From the NCBI RefSeq assembly GCF_900119165.1, contig NZ_FPJG01000006.1, positions 6,920,001-6,984,000 of the forward strand: a DNA stretch of 64,000 nt, read 5' to 3'. The notes under the pieces were generated by a model, which searched no databases, was not told the DNA's origin, and was given only the letters and a program-made list of their open reading frames with translations. The stretch's first letter is position 1. Each line of letters begins with the position of its first letter. Position numbers and translations under genes: made by a program. Origin of the DNA: Amycolatopsis australiensis. GTDB taxonomy: Bacteria > Actinomycetota > Actinomycetes > Mycobacteriales > Pseudonocardiaceae. Below, in pieces: positions 45,762 through 56,361 of this stretch.

Positions 45762-46256
45762 TCAGGACCCGCCCGCCCGGGACGCGGTGATCTTGCTGCC
45801 GTCGGGGGCGATCGCGAACCAGGTGCCGTTGACGCCCTGGCCGTTCGCCTCGCCGAGCGCCTTGTCGCCCGCGAACTGGTAGAGCGGCCAGCCGTTGAGG
45901 GTCAGCTGCTTGCTGCCGTCCTTGCGGGTCACGGTGCCGACCTGGGTCTCCTGGATGCCCTTGAGCATCGGCGTGGCGACCCCGGCGAGCACCGGCGGCC
46001 AGGCCGCCGCGCATTCGCCGTCGCAGTTGGACGTCGGCGGCTGCGAGAAGTCCTTGTCGAACCGGTAGAGCGTCCGGCCGTCGGCGTCGGTGACGACCGC
46101 GCCGAGCCCGGTGACCGTGCCCGCCGAGAGCATCTTGTGCCCCGGCTGCCCGTGTTCCGGCCCCTGCGCCCCGGAGGCCATCTCGCTGCAGGCCGACAAC
46201 GTGGCGACGGCGGCGAGCGCGACGGCGCTGACGACGACCGGCCGGATTCGGTTCAT
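45762..46256 (-). CDS. Lipoprotein with secreted-repeat (Lipoprotein_15/COG4315) domains
   Basis: A 164-residue exported protein. The lipobox is LSAC (cysteine at residue 23). Two repeats of the family are seen: GRTLYRFDKDFSQPPTSNCD then CAAAWPPVLAG, and LNGWPLYQFAGDKALGEANG then GTWFAIAPDGS. The role of the family is unknown; members often sit beside ECF sigma genes, as here, and may be the target or sensor. GGAGAG precedes the ATG. It is first in a four-gene operon with sigma, anti-sigma and SRPBCC genes. Confidence 0.85.
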   Translation of the reverse strand: MNRIRPVVVSAVALAAVATLSACSEMASGAQGPEHGQPGHKMLSAGTVTGLGAVVTDADGRTLYRFDKDFSQPPTSNCDGECAAAWPPVLAGVATPMLKGIQETQVGTVTRKDGSKQLTLNGWPLYQFAGDKALGEANGQGVNGTWFAIAPDGSKITASRAGGS

Positions 46257-46460
46257 GGCGTTTCTCTCCTCGGTGAGGGCGGCACCGCCGTCCGGCGGAC
46301 CTCGACACCGGGAACACGGACGGTCGCGGGAAACGGTTCAGCGCCGGCGCGCGGCCGGATGGGCGTGTTCCGGTGACCGGCACGATCTTGTCGCCGTGCG
46401 GACGCGTTCCTAAGCTGGCGACGTTCGCACCGCCGCCCCCGTCAGTTCCCGGGAGCCGCT

Positions 46461-47000
46461 GTGTCCGTGAAGCCCTTTCTCGCCGTGGCGTTGCTGGCCG
46501 CCGGCTGTGCCACGGCGCCGCCGCCGGCTTTCACGGCGAGGCTGACCTCCCCCACCGACGTGGTGCTCACCTGGCCCGACGACGGCGCCGGCCACCGCGT
46601 CGAGTACGCGAACGACCCGGCCGGTCCCTGGACGACGCTGCGGTTCCTGCCGCCGCACGCGACGAGCTACCACCACCCGGACCTGATCCCGGAGACGCCG
46701 TTCTACTACCGGGAACAGCCGTTCACCGGCCCGGTCTCGACGGACCTGCGCACGGCGGTATCGGGCGACACGGTGACGTTCACGTGGGCCGACCGCTCCC
46801 CGGACGAAGCCGGGTTCCTGCTGGAGATCCGGCGGCCTGGCGCACCGGACTTCGACCCGGTCGAGGTCACCGACCCGGACGTGACGACCTGCACGCTGCC
46901 GCTGCTGCCCGGGGAGGAGAAGTCGGCCTTCCGGATCCGGGCACTGCACTTCGGCCCGCTCTCCCCGGTGGTCCACCAGACCACCGGGAAGCAGCCATGA
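46461..47000 (+). CDS. Small lipoprotein with fibronectin-type-III-like folds
   Basis: A 179-residue lipoprotein: GTG start, signal MSVKPFLAVALLAAGCA with lipobox cysteine at residue 16. The rest looks like two beta-sandwich units of about 75 residues, each with a Trp and a hydrophobic strand pattern (VVLTWPDDGAGHRVEYANDP; TVTFTWADRSPDEAGFLLEI), similar to fibronectin III. Role unknown. The 204-base gap to the divergent COG4315 lipoprotein gene holds both promoters. It converges with uvrA, whose stop lies 8 bases past its own. Confidence 0.7.
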   Translation: MSVKPFLAVALLAAGCATAPPPAFTARLTSPTDVVLTWPDDGAGHRVEYANDPAGPWTTLRFLPPHATSYHHPDLIPETPFYYREQPFTGPVSTDLRTAVSGDTVTFTWADRSPDEAGFLLEIRRPGAPDFDPVEVTDPDVTTCTLPLLPGEEKSAFRIRALHFGPLSPVVHQTTGKQP

Positions 47001-47007
47001 GTACCCG

Positions 47008-49869
<2,862 letters not shown>

Positions 49870-49945
49870 GCCAGGGTCCTCTCAAGTCATTCTCGGTTGC
49901 GGTCGCCGGCCCGGTCTCAAGCTGCGCGGGCGGCCGCGATCCATG

Positions 49946-51151
49946 CTACGAGCCACCACCGACAGAAACTGGTTCCGCGTCTCTGGCCTGCGGTTCTTCG
50001 GGCTTTCGACGGCTGGTGAGCCACCGGTGGGCCGGGCGTTCGACCCCCGCGGTGACCACCCAGCCGGCCAGTACGGCGGCGCCGACGACCGCGGGGAGCC
50101 GCAGCCAGCCGGGGAGGCCTAGGTCGAGCAGGGCGCGGGCCAGGATGTAGCCCAGTTCCTGGTGCACCAGGTAAAGACCATACGAGATGCCCGCGAGCCA
50201 GGTGACGGCCGGGGCGATCCTGGCCAGTCCGGGGAACCGCCAGTCCGGCCCGCGGGCGGCCACGCAGACCAGCAGCAGGAGCACGGCGAACCCGATCGTG
50301 GACGGCCAGCGCTGGGCGTCCTGCGGCAGCGCGACGTGGAACGGGAAGACCTGCAGGTCCTGCGCGGCGACGGCGGCGAGCACGAACAGCGCGGCGTGCC
50401 AGGTGCGGAGCCGCCGCTGCGCCCACAGCCAGATCGCGACGCCGACCGCGAAGACGTGCAGCCGGTGCAGCCCGAGCCCGTAGAAGCAGGTCTCGACGAG
50501 CCGGCCGGCCGTGCCCGGCGGGAAGACGGCGAAGCGCAGCAGGAGCGGGACGAGGATCAGCGCCCACAGCAGCGCGACGGTCACCCGGTGGGTGCGCCAC
50601 GAGCGCGGCCACAGCAGGGCCGCGCCGGTGAAGGCGAGCAGCTGGACCGGCAGCGTCCAGTAGGAGCCGTCCAGGTAGTAGAACGTGTCCGAGCGGACGC
50701 CCCACTCCTGCACCATGCCGAGGTTGGCGAGCAGGTCCAGCCAGGTCGGGATGTACCACGGCGACGGGTTCGCCGGCGGGCCCTGCGGCACGCCGAACAG
50801 GAACCCGGTGACGCCGGGCGGGTAGGGCAGGCCGCTGAAGGAGATGGCGGCCCACCGCGTCACGACGTAGGTCACCAGGACGGCGACGAGGTACGCGGGC
50901 ACGAGACGCGCGACGCGGTTCCACAGCCACCGGCCGGGCTGGCCCTTGCGCAGGCTGGCGCAGACGAAGAAGGCGGAGATCACGAGCAGGATCGCGGCCC
51001 CGAACTGCGCTGTCACCCGGAAGGGGTAGCCGGTCAGCTCGGGATGCAGGAGTGCGCCCTGGTGGGTGACGTGCCCGAGGATGACGGCGAAGACGGCGAC
51101 GACGCGGAGGAGGTCCCAGCTGATCCGGCGCGGCGTCGGGGAGGTGGGCAC
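49946..51151 (-). CDS. Acyltransferase 3 family membrane protein
   Basis: A 401-residue membrane acyltransferase of the OafA/YrhL family, which O-acylates sugars or lipids. The N-terminal catalytic-type motif is DLLRVVAVFAVILGHVTHQG with the conserved His; the RxR-like WNRVARLVPAYLVAVLVTYV follows. About ten hydrophobic segments are seen, ending before the charged tail TSRRKPEEPQARDAEP. Start GTG at 51151. It is divergent from the MBL hydrolase gene and upstream of uvrA with 76 bases between; the acceptor is unknown. Confidence 0.85.
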   Translation of the reverse strand: MPTSPTPRRISWDLLRVVAVFAVILGHVTHQGALLHPELTGYPFRVTAQFGAAILLVISAFFVCASLRKGQPGRWLWNRVARLVPAYLVAVLVTYVVTRWAAISFSGLPYPPGVTGFLFGVPQGPPANPSPWYIPTWLDLLANLGMVQEWGVRSDTFYYLDGSYWTLPVQLLAFTGAALLWPRSWRTHRVTVALLWALILVPLLLRFAVFPPGTAGRLVETCFYGLGLHRLHVFAVGVAIWLWAQRRLRTWHAALFVLAAVAAQDLQVFPFHVALPQDAQRWPSTIGFAVLLLLVCVAARGPDWRFPGLARIAPAVTWLAGISYGLYLVHQELGYILARALLDLGLPGWLRLPAVVGAAVLAGWVVTAGVERPAHRWLTSRRKPEEPQARDAEPVSVGGGS

Positions 51152-51260
51152 GGTCGTCCTGAGGTCGGCTGGCGGGGGCTGCCCGAGAGCCTACGTGGCG
51201 GCCCGGCCGGGTGCCTGTGCGGGTGGAACCGGTTGGAGTGAAACGACTACCGTGTGCACG

Positions 51261-51938
51261 GTGAACATCGTGGAGACCTACACCGGGCACGTCGACCCGG
51301 GCGGCGACGCCGCCCGCCGGACCCTGGACGCGCTGACGATCACGAAGCTGTCCGTCGGCCCGATGGACAACAACACGTACCTGCTGGTGTGCCGCGAGTC
51401 GCACGAAGCACTGCTGATCGACGCGGCGAACGACCCGGAGCGCATCTCGGACCTGATCGGCCACGGCCCGGACCGCCCGGCGCTGCGCACGATCGTCACG
51501 ACCCACCAGCACCAGGACCACTGGCAGGCGCTGGGAGCGGTGGCGGGAGCGAACGGCGCGAACACGGCGGCCCACCCCCTGGACGCGGAGCCGCTGCCGG
51601 TCCCCCCGGACTTCCTGGTGGAGCACGGCGACACGCTGACGGTGGGCGACGTCACGCTGTCGGTGATCCACCTGCGCGGTCACACGCCGGGATCGATCGC
51701 GCTGCTGTACCGCGACCCGTCGGGACACCCGCATCTGTTCACCGGGGACTCGCTGTTCCCCGGCGGCGTGGGAAGGACCACGTCGCCGGAGGACTTCGCG
51801 TCGTTGCTGGGCGACGTGGAGTCCCGGATCTTCGGCGAACTGCCGGACGAGACGTGGTTCTACCCGGGCCACGGCGACGATTCGACGCTGGGCGCGGAGC
51901 GGCCGAAGCTGAAGGAGTGGCGAGAGCGCGGCTGGTGA
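51261..51938 (+). CDS. MBL-fold metallo-hydrolase
   Basis: A metallo-beta-lactamase-fold hydrolase of about 225 residues. The metal motif HQHQDH (THQHQDHW) is near residue 80; further ligands are the His in RGHTPGS, the Asp in TGDSLFPG and the His in YPGHGDD, so a binuclear glyoxalase-II-like centre is complete. The substrate is unknown. The start is uncertain: GTG at 51261 (NIVETYTGHV) was chosen over GTG at 51252; neither has a Shine-Dalgarno sequence, so the message may be leaderless. Confidence 0.87.
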   Translation: MNIVETYTGHVDPGGDAARRTLDALTITKLSVGPMDNNTYLLVCRESHEALLIDAANDPERISDLIGHGPDRPALRTIVTTHQHQDHWQALGAVAGANGANTAAHPLDAEPLPVPPDFLVEHGDTLTVGDVTLSVIHLRGHTPGSIALLYRDPSGHPHLFTGDSLFPGGVGRTTSPEDFASLLGDVESRIFGELPDETWFYPGHGDDSTLGAERPKLKEWRERGW

Positions 51939-52079
51939 GGCGCGGCCCTGCGTTCCCGCAGCCGTGATCCACGGAAGAGGCCGGTAGCGCAGCCGTCGGT
52001 CGTGGTGCCCGGCCGCGCAGCAGCCGCCTCGAAGTCCCTGGCCGTGGCTCGGAGCGAATTCAGCCCGGCGGAACCGCCG

Positions 52080-52862
52080 TCACCCGCGCTCGTAGGGGAT
52101 CTTCTCCCCCGCCTCCACCGGGAACGGCAGGTGGTTCCCCGCCGGCGGCAGCGGGCACGTGGCGAAGTCCGTGAACGCGCACGGCAGGTTGACCGCCCGG
52201 TTGAAGTCCAGCGTCACCGTCCCGTCCGGGCCGGGCGCGCCGACCGGCAGCGACCGGTTCGCCACATACGTCGTCACCCCGCTCGTCGCGTCCGTGAACA
52301 GGATGCTCAACCCGCCGTCCTTGCCGTTGAACGCCGTCAGCGTGTGCGACGCGCCTTCATGCGTGAAGTGCACAACGCCGGGCGCCGTGTACACATGGCT
52401 CAGACCCTCGACCACCGCACCCACCGTGGTCGGCCGCGGCTCGGGGAACGGCTCGAACCGGCCCTGCAGCACCCACGACGGCGAAGGCTCGTACGCCGGC
52501 ACGCCATGGAACGCGCGCACCGCCTCGGCCTTCGGGTCGTGGACGCGGATCAGGTACCCGGAGCGGCGGGCCACCTCGATCTCGACGTCGCCGGACAGCA
52601 CCCGCGTGCCCGCGCCGCTGTTCACCAGCTCGAACCGGTGGACCTCCGTGATCGGCTCGCCTTCGTGCGCCAGTGACGCGCCGGCCGGGTCCACGTACGC
52701 CGCCTGCTCGTCCTGCCACCAGCGGCCCGGGATGCCCGGGTACTCGCGCGGCGTCTCGTCCAGCCAGTCGAGCGACACCAGCGCCAGCCAGCCGTGCGGT
52801 GCCGCGAGGTCCGCCTCCCGGCGGGTCTTCCAGTCCTGCCACTCCTGGGTGAACGTGCTCAT
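52080..52862 (-). CDS. DUF1684 domain-containing protein
   Basis: A 260-residue protein matching DUF1684: EWQDWKTRREADLAAPHGWL at the N-terminus, LIRVHDPKAEAVRAFHGVPA in the middle, and the C-terminal DFNRAVNLPCAFTDFATCPL followed by GNHLPFPVEAGEKIPY, which is highly conserved in the family. No reaction is established. AAGGGG precedes the ATG. The 140 bases beyond its stop, towards the convergent MBL gene, hold nothing recognisable. Confidence 0.85.
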   Translation of the reverse strand: MSTFTQEWQDWKTRREADLAAPHGWLALVSLDWLDETPREYPGIPGRWWQDEQAAYVDPAGASLAHEGEPITEVHRFELVNSGAGTRVLSGDVEIEVARRSGYLIRVHDPKAEAVRAFHGVPAYEPSPSWVLQGRFEPFPEPRPTTVGAVVEGLSHVYTAPGVVHFTHEGASHTLTAFNGKDGGLSILFTDATSGVTTYVANRSLPVGAPGPDGTVTLDFNRAVNLPCAFTDFATCPLPPAGNHLPFPVEAGEKIPYERG

Positions 52863-52882
52863 CACGGGCCCCTTCCGCTCGG

Positions 52883-53890
52883 CTACGACGGTGCCAACCC
52901 GCCGCCCGGGCCGGTATTCCGTGTCCCAGTATCCGGACCCCCGGCCGACCACTGCAGGCCGTAACTCAGCCCTTGGTGCAGGTCGTGGAACTCGAGCCCG
53001 ACCTCGCCGACGCGGTTGACCGTCAGCGCGTCCCCGGAGCCGGCGCCGTCGTCGATCACACGGCCAGGCACGCCGTTGAGCCGCCACACCCGGGACGGCG
53101 GGCGGTCGCGGTCGAACCGGACGCGCACCGAGAACTCCTCGCACCGGCGCAACGGCGTCATCACGTAATACGGCCGGAGCGTCGTGCGCCGCGGCACGAA
53201 CCGGATGCCGTACTCGTGGCGCCGGCCGAGCCGCAGCGGGCTCGGCAGCCGCATGACGAACTGCGCGTGGCTCGCCGAAACCTGGCGTGCTTCGACGATC
53301 TCGCCGCCGAACAGGACGTCGGCGGTGATGTCCGGCGCCGGGTCGCTGCCCGGCTCGGCCGGCACGCTGAACGACAGCACGAGCTCGTCGAGTTCGTCGA
53401 CCTCCGCGACGATCCGGCGTTCCTCCTGCAGCTCCGGCGGCCGGCGGTCGAGCCGCAACGTCGCCTTCGCCGACTCGACGTACCAGCCGGCGAGCGGGTG
53501 CCGGTCGCGCGGCGACGCGGGCGCGCCGAGCAGCTCGTCGAGCCGGCGGAACGCGAGGTCGATCCGGCGGCGGGCGGTCCGCGGGTCGCGGTCCAGGACC
53601 CCGGCCAGCCACGAGATCCGCCGGTCGAGGAACTCGCCCGCCGCTTCTTCGTGCAGGCCGAGCGCCGCCAGCGCGGCCAGCCGCAGGTCGGACGGGAGCC
53701 GTCCGCACACCTCGGTGAGGCGCAGCACGAGCTTCTGCCGGGCCGCCGACGGCTGGTCGGCGGCCGTGATCCCGCAGCTCGCACGCAGGCAGGGGCCGAT
53801 CCGCTGGTGCAGGTCGGCGGCGTCGAGCCCGCGGCCGCGGCGCAGCTCGTTGAGCTCGCGCACGAACGGGAAAGCGGCCCCCGACGTCAT
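52883..53890 (-). CDS. Hypothetical protein with helical N-terminal and beta-rich C-terminal halves
   Basis: A 335-residue protein I do not recognise. The first 140 residues are helical (LRLTEVCGRLPSDLRLAALA, then RRISWLAGVLDRDPRTARRR) and resemble an HTH-like unit seen in other actinobacterial proteins of unknown role. The rest is beta-rich (ELDELVLSFSVPAEPGSDPA, SHAQFVMRLPSPLRLGRRHE, YGIRFVPRRTTLRPYYVMTP). No signal peptide or membrane segment. It lies 112 bases downstream of a tiny ORF on the same strand and 20 bases before the DUF1684 gene, so the three could form a transcript. Confidence 0.65.
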   Translation of the reverse strand: MTSGAAFPFVRELNELRRGRGLDAADLHQRIGPCLRASCGITAADQPSAARQKLVLRLTEVCGRLPSDLRLAALAALGLHEEAAGEFLDRRISWLAGVLDRDPRTARRRIDLAFRRLDELLGAPASPRDRHPLAGWYVESAKATLRLDRRPPELQEERRIVAEVDELDELVLSFSVPAEPGSDPAPDITADVLFGGEIVEARQVSASHAQFVMRLPSPLRLGRRHEYGIRFVPRRTTLRPYYVMTPLRRCEEFSVRVRFDRDRPPSRVWRLNGVPGRVIDDGAGSGDALTVNRVGEVGLEFHDLHQGLSYGLQWSAGGPDTGTRNTGPGGGLAPS

Positions 53891-53961
53891 TTTCGCCCCT
53901 TTCCGGAAAGGCGCTGGAATGGAACGCCCACGTTACCGCGAAGGTTCGCGGAATACCCGGA

Positions 53962-53986
53962 CGGCCGGCCCCCCACGAGCCGGCCG
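53962..53986 (-). terminator. Hairpin between the 14-residue ORF and the hypothetical gene
   Basis: CGGCCGGC at 53962-53969 pairs with GCCGGCCG at 53979-53986 over a 9-base loop. It may partly end transcription after the small ORF. Confidence 0.45.
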
Positions 53987-54002
53987 GCCGGGGACACCGC
54001 GG

Positions 54003-54047
54003 TCAGTTCGCGCCGAAGATCAGCGCCCAGATCGAGTGGCTCTCCAT
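54003..54047 (-). CDS. Possible 14-residue peptide gene
   Basis: A very short ORF, MESHSIWALIFGAN then TGA, with a Shine-Dalgarno stretch GAGGAGGAGG ideally placed 6 bases before the ATG. The peptide has a charged and polar start and a hydrophobic end with one Trp, like known micro-proteins that insert in or bind to membranes. It sits in a gap between a Crp/Fnr gene and the hypothetical 52883-53890 gene on the same strand. The evidence is only the strong ribosome site and frame; it could be chance. Confidence 0.45.
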   Translation of the reverse strand: MESHSIWALIFGAN

Positions 54048-54230
54048 CACACACCTCCTCCTCGCTGAACCCGGTCGAGGCGGAGAACGGCCGACAACGC
54101 GGCGGGAAACCAATTCGCCACGGCCGCCGTCCGGCCTCGCTCGAAAAGGGAATCCGGCCGGTCGGCATCGTTTTCTTTTCCGGCCGGGTCCAGGATCGCG
54201 CCGGGGCGGCGCCGGTTCAGAGGCCGGTTG

Positions 54231-54938
54231 TCACGGGCGGTGTGTGCCGTTCGGCTCAGAACGGGCGAAGGCACGCAGGACGCGCGGCTCGCGGACGAGG
54301 ATCCGGCGGCGGCCGGTCTCGACGATCCCGCGCTCCCGCAGCACGCGCAGCGCCCGCGCGACGGTCCGCCGCGCCGCGCCGATCTGCGCGGCGATGTCCT
54401 CCTGCGAGAACGCGCCCTCGATGAGCACGCCGTCCGGGACGGGCCTGCCGTGTTCCTCGGCCAGGCGGACCAGGTGCACGGCGACCCGGCGGCTGACGTC
54501 GAAGGCGGCGGCGTCGACCCGGGCCGACTCGGCGTCGCGGAGCCGGGCCGCTACCGTCTTGATCGTCGCGACGGCGATCGCGGGCCGGGTGTGCAGGACG
54601 TCGACGAACTCGGGCCCGGTCAGCTGGAACACGGTGCAGGGCTCGATCGCCCGCACCGACGCCGACCGCGGCCGCCCCGTCACGGCCGCGAGGTCCCCGA
54701 GCACCTCGCCGGGGCCGCGGAGCCCGAAGAGCACTTCGCGGCCGTCCTCGACGATGGCGGAGACGCGCACCCAGCCGGAGACCAGCACGTGGACGTGGTC
54801 GGACGGGTCGCCTTCCATGAGCACGACGTCGTTGGCCCGGAACCGCCGCCGGGTGCCGCGGCCGAGCAGGTACTCGCGATCGGCGTCGGCGAGGTGGGCC
54901 AGCAGCGCCCCTTCGGCCGTGTCGTCGTGCCCGTTCAT
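54231..54938 (-). CDS. Crp/Fnr family transcriptional regulator
   Basis: A 235-residue regulator. The N-terminal cyclic-nucleotide-binding fold runs to about residue 125 (RANDVVLMEGDPSDHVHVLV, then GPGEVLGDLAAVTGRPRSAS, where the phosphate-cassette position reads GRPRSAS as in cAMP binders). A long dimer helix follows, then the winged HTH FSQEDIAAQIGAARRTVARA. No Fnr-type cysteine set is present, so it is not an oxygen sensor. GGAGGGG precedes the ATG. Divergent from rnhA. Confidence 0.9.
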   Translation of the reverse strand: MNGHDDTAEGALLAHLADADREYLLGRGTRRRFRANDVVLMEGDPSDHVHVLVSGWVRVSAIVEDGREVLFGLRGPGEVLGDLAAVTGRPRSASVRAIEPCTVFQLTGPEFVDVLHTRPAIAVATIKTVAARLRDAESARVDAAAFDVSRRVAVHLVRLAEEHGRPVPDGVLIEGAFSQEDIAAQIGAARRTVARALRVLRERGIVETGRRRILVREPRVLRAFARSEPNGTHRP

Positions 54939-55012
54939 GGTTCCCCTCCGGAGGTTCACCGTAACCCGGCGTGGCGGCTCCCGGCGAGGGCCGCGCCCGG
55001 TAGGGTCGCCGC

Positions 55013-55474
55013 GTGGACGTGGAGATCTACACCGACGGCGCGTGCAGCGGGAACCCCGGACCGGGCGGCTGGGGCGCGGTCCTGCGCTACGGGAAGCACG
55101 AGCGCGAGCTGTACGGCGGCGAGGCCACGCCGACGACGAACAACCGGATGGAGCTGACGGCACCGATCCGCGCGCTGGAGAGCCTGACCCGCCCGTCGCA
55201 GGTCCGCGTGTACACCGACAGCACGTACGTGCGCAACGGGATCACGCAGTGGCTGCCGCGCTGGAAGAACAACGGCTGGCTGACGGCGGCGCGCGAGCCG
55301 GTGAAGAACGCGGACCTGTGGCAGCGCCTCGACGCGGCGATCGGCGAGCACCGGGTGGAGTGGCTCTGGGTGAAGGGCCACGCGGGCCTCCCGGACAACG
55401 AGCGCGCCGACCGGCTCGCGGTCCGCGGGGCGCAGGAGGCGCGGGAGACCGGGAAGCCGGTCAACGCGGGCTAG
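55013..55474 (+). CDS. rnhA: Ribonuclease HI
   Basis: Cuts RNA in RNA-DNA hybrids. The 153-residue protein keeps the DEDD metal residues: Asp in [16 protein letters not shown], Glu in [10 protein letters not shown], Asp in VYTDSTYV and Asp in [11 protein letters not shown] at 55013 has no Shine-Dalgarno sequence, and a -10-like TAGGGT lies six bases upstream, so the message may be leaderless; GTG at 55019 is an alternative. Confidence 0.95.
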   Translation: MDVEIYTDGACSGNPGPGGWGAVLRYGKHERELYGGEATPTTNNRMELTAPIRALESLTRPSQVRVYTDSTYVRNGITQWLPRWKNNGWLTAAREPVKNADLWQRLDAAIGEHRVEWLWVKGHAGLPDNERADRLAVRGAQEARETGKPVNAG

Positions 55475-55514
55475 TCCTCAGTAGACGGTCGCGGCGGCGT
55501 GGCATGATTTCCCG

Positions 55515-55895
55515 ATGCGTCCCGCTCCCTGCCCGTGCGGCCTGGCCGCGTCCTACGACGCCTGCTGCGGCCGCTTCCACGACGGTGGTGTCGCCGCACC
55601 CACCGCCGAGCTGCTCATGCGCTCGCGGTTCAGCGCGTTCGCCGTCGGGGACGCCGGCTACCTGCTGCGGACCTGGCATCCCGGCACCCGTCCGCGCCGG
55701 CTGAGCCTCGATCCGCAGCAGGAGTGGACGTGGCTGGAGATCCTCGGCCGCACCGGCGGTGGCCTGCTGCACACCGAGGGCACGGTCCGGTTCCGGGCGC
55801 ACTACCGCCACCACGGCCGCGACGGCTTCCTCGAGGAGAACAGCCGCTTCCGCCGCGACGGCGGCCAGTGGGTCTACCTTGACGCGGAAGCCTGA
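55515..55895 (+). CDS. YchJ/UPF0225 family protein
   Basis: A 126-residue protein with the SEC-C-like metal site CPCGLAASYDACCG at residues 6-19, followed by the family core (ELLMRSRFSAFAVGDAGYLL, then WTWLEILGRTGGG and a NTF2-like barrel end RFRAHYRHHGRDGFLEENS). Role unknown. It overlaps the following gene by one base (TGATG), so the two are co-translated. Confidence 0.87.
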   Translation: MRPAPCPCGLAASYDACCGRFHDGGVAAPTAELLMRSRFSAFAVGDAGYLLRTWHPGTRPRRLSLDPQQEWTWLEILGRTGGGLLHTEGTVRFRAHYRHHGRDGFLEENSRFRRDGGQWVYLDAEA

Positions 55896-56311
55896 TGGGC
55901 ACCGCGATCGTCGGCGTGGCCGGCGCACTCCTCGGCGTCCTCACCGGCGGCCTCCTGCAGCACGCGCTGGCGGCACGCACCCGCCGGTGGCAGCGGGAGG
56001 ACGCGCTCGGCAAGCTCAAGCAGGCCGTCTACGCGGAGTACCTCCGCGCGATCAGCGCCAGCTACGGCCAGGCCGTGGCCGGCGAGCGCACCCGGACCGA
56101 GGACGCCCGGCTGCACGCCGCCACGGCCGAGATCGAGGTCCTGGCCGGCGCGGCGGTCTCCGGACCGGCCCGGGAGCTCACGACGGCCGTCATCGACGTG
56201 CACACGAAGATCGCCGAGGGCGGTGTCGAGGAGGCGAGCGTGACCGCCGTCGACATACGGCGGCTGAAGCTGATCGCTCTCTTCAAGAGCGACCTCGGAA
56301 TCGAGCCGTAG
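55895..56311 (+). CDS. Hypothetical protein with one N-terminal membrane segment
   Basis: A 138-residue protein: one transmembrane helix at about residues 3-22 (AIVGVAGALLGVLTGGLLQH), then a cytoplasmic helical part (WQREDALGKLKQAVYAEYLR) rich in Ala and Glu, consistent with a short coiled coil. Such membrane-anchored helical proteins are common in actinobacteria and lack assigned roles. The ATG overlaps the YchJ-like stop. Confidence 0.7.
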   Translation: MGTAIVGVAGALLGVLTGGLLQHALAARTRRWQREDALGKLKQAVYAEYLRAISASYGQAVAGERTRTEDARLHAATAEIEVLAGAAVSGPARELTTAVIDVHTKIAEGGVEEASVTAVDIRRLKLIALFKSDLGIEP

Positions 56312-56361
56312 TCCGGAAAACCCGCCCGCGTGGCACCTCCGCCGTGCTAAACACAGCGGCG

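Noticed and set aside
46300..46375. GGAAC and GAACC blocks that might be ECF-sigma -35 elements before the two lipoprotein genes
   Set aside because: No matching -10 element at correct spacing was seen on either strand.
49870..49945. LexA (SOS) box expected before uvrA
   Set aside because: No TCGAAC-N4-GTTCG-like sequence could be found, so none was annotated.
54047..54274. A 75-codon minus-strand ORF ending on the ATG of the 14-residue ORF
   Set aside because: It overlaps the 3' end of the Crp/Fnr gene in another frame, has no family resemblance and a composition typical of shadow frames.
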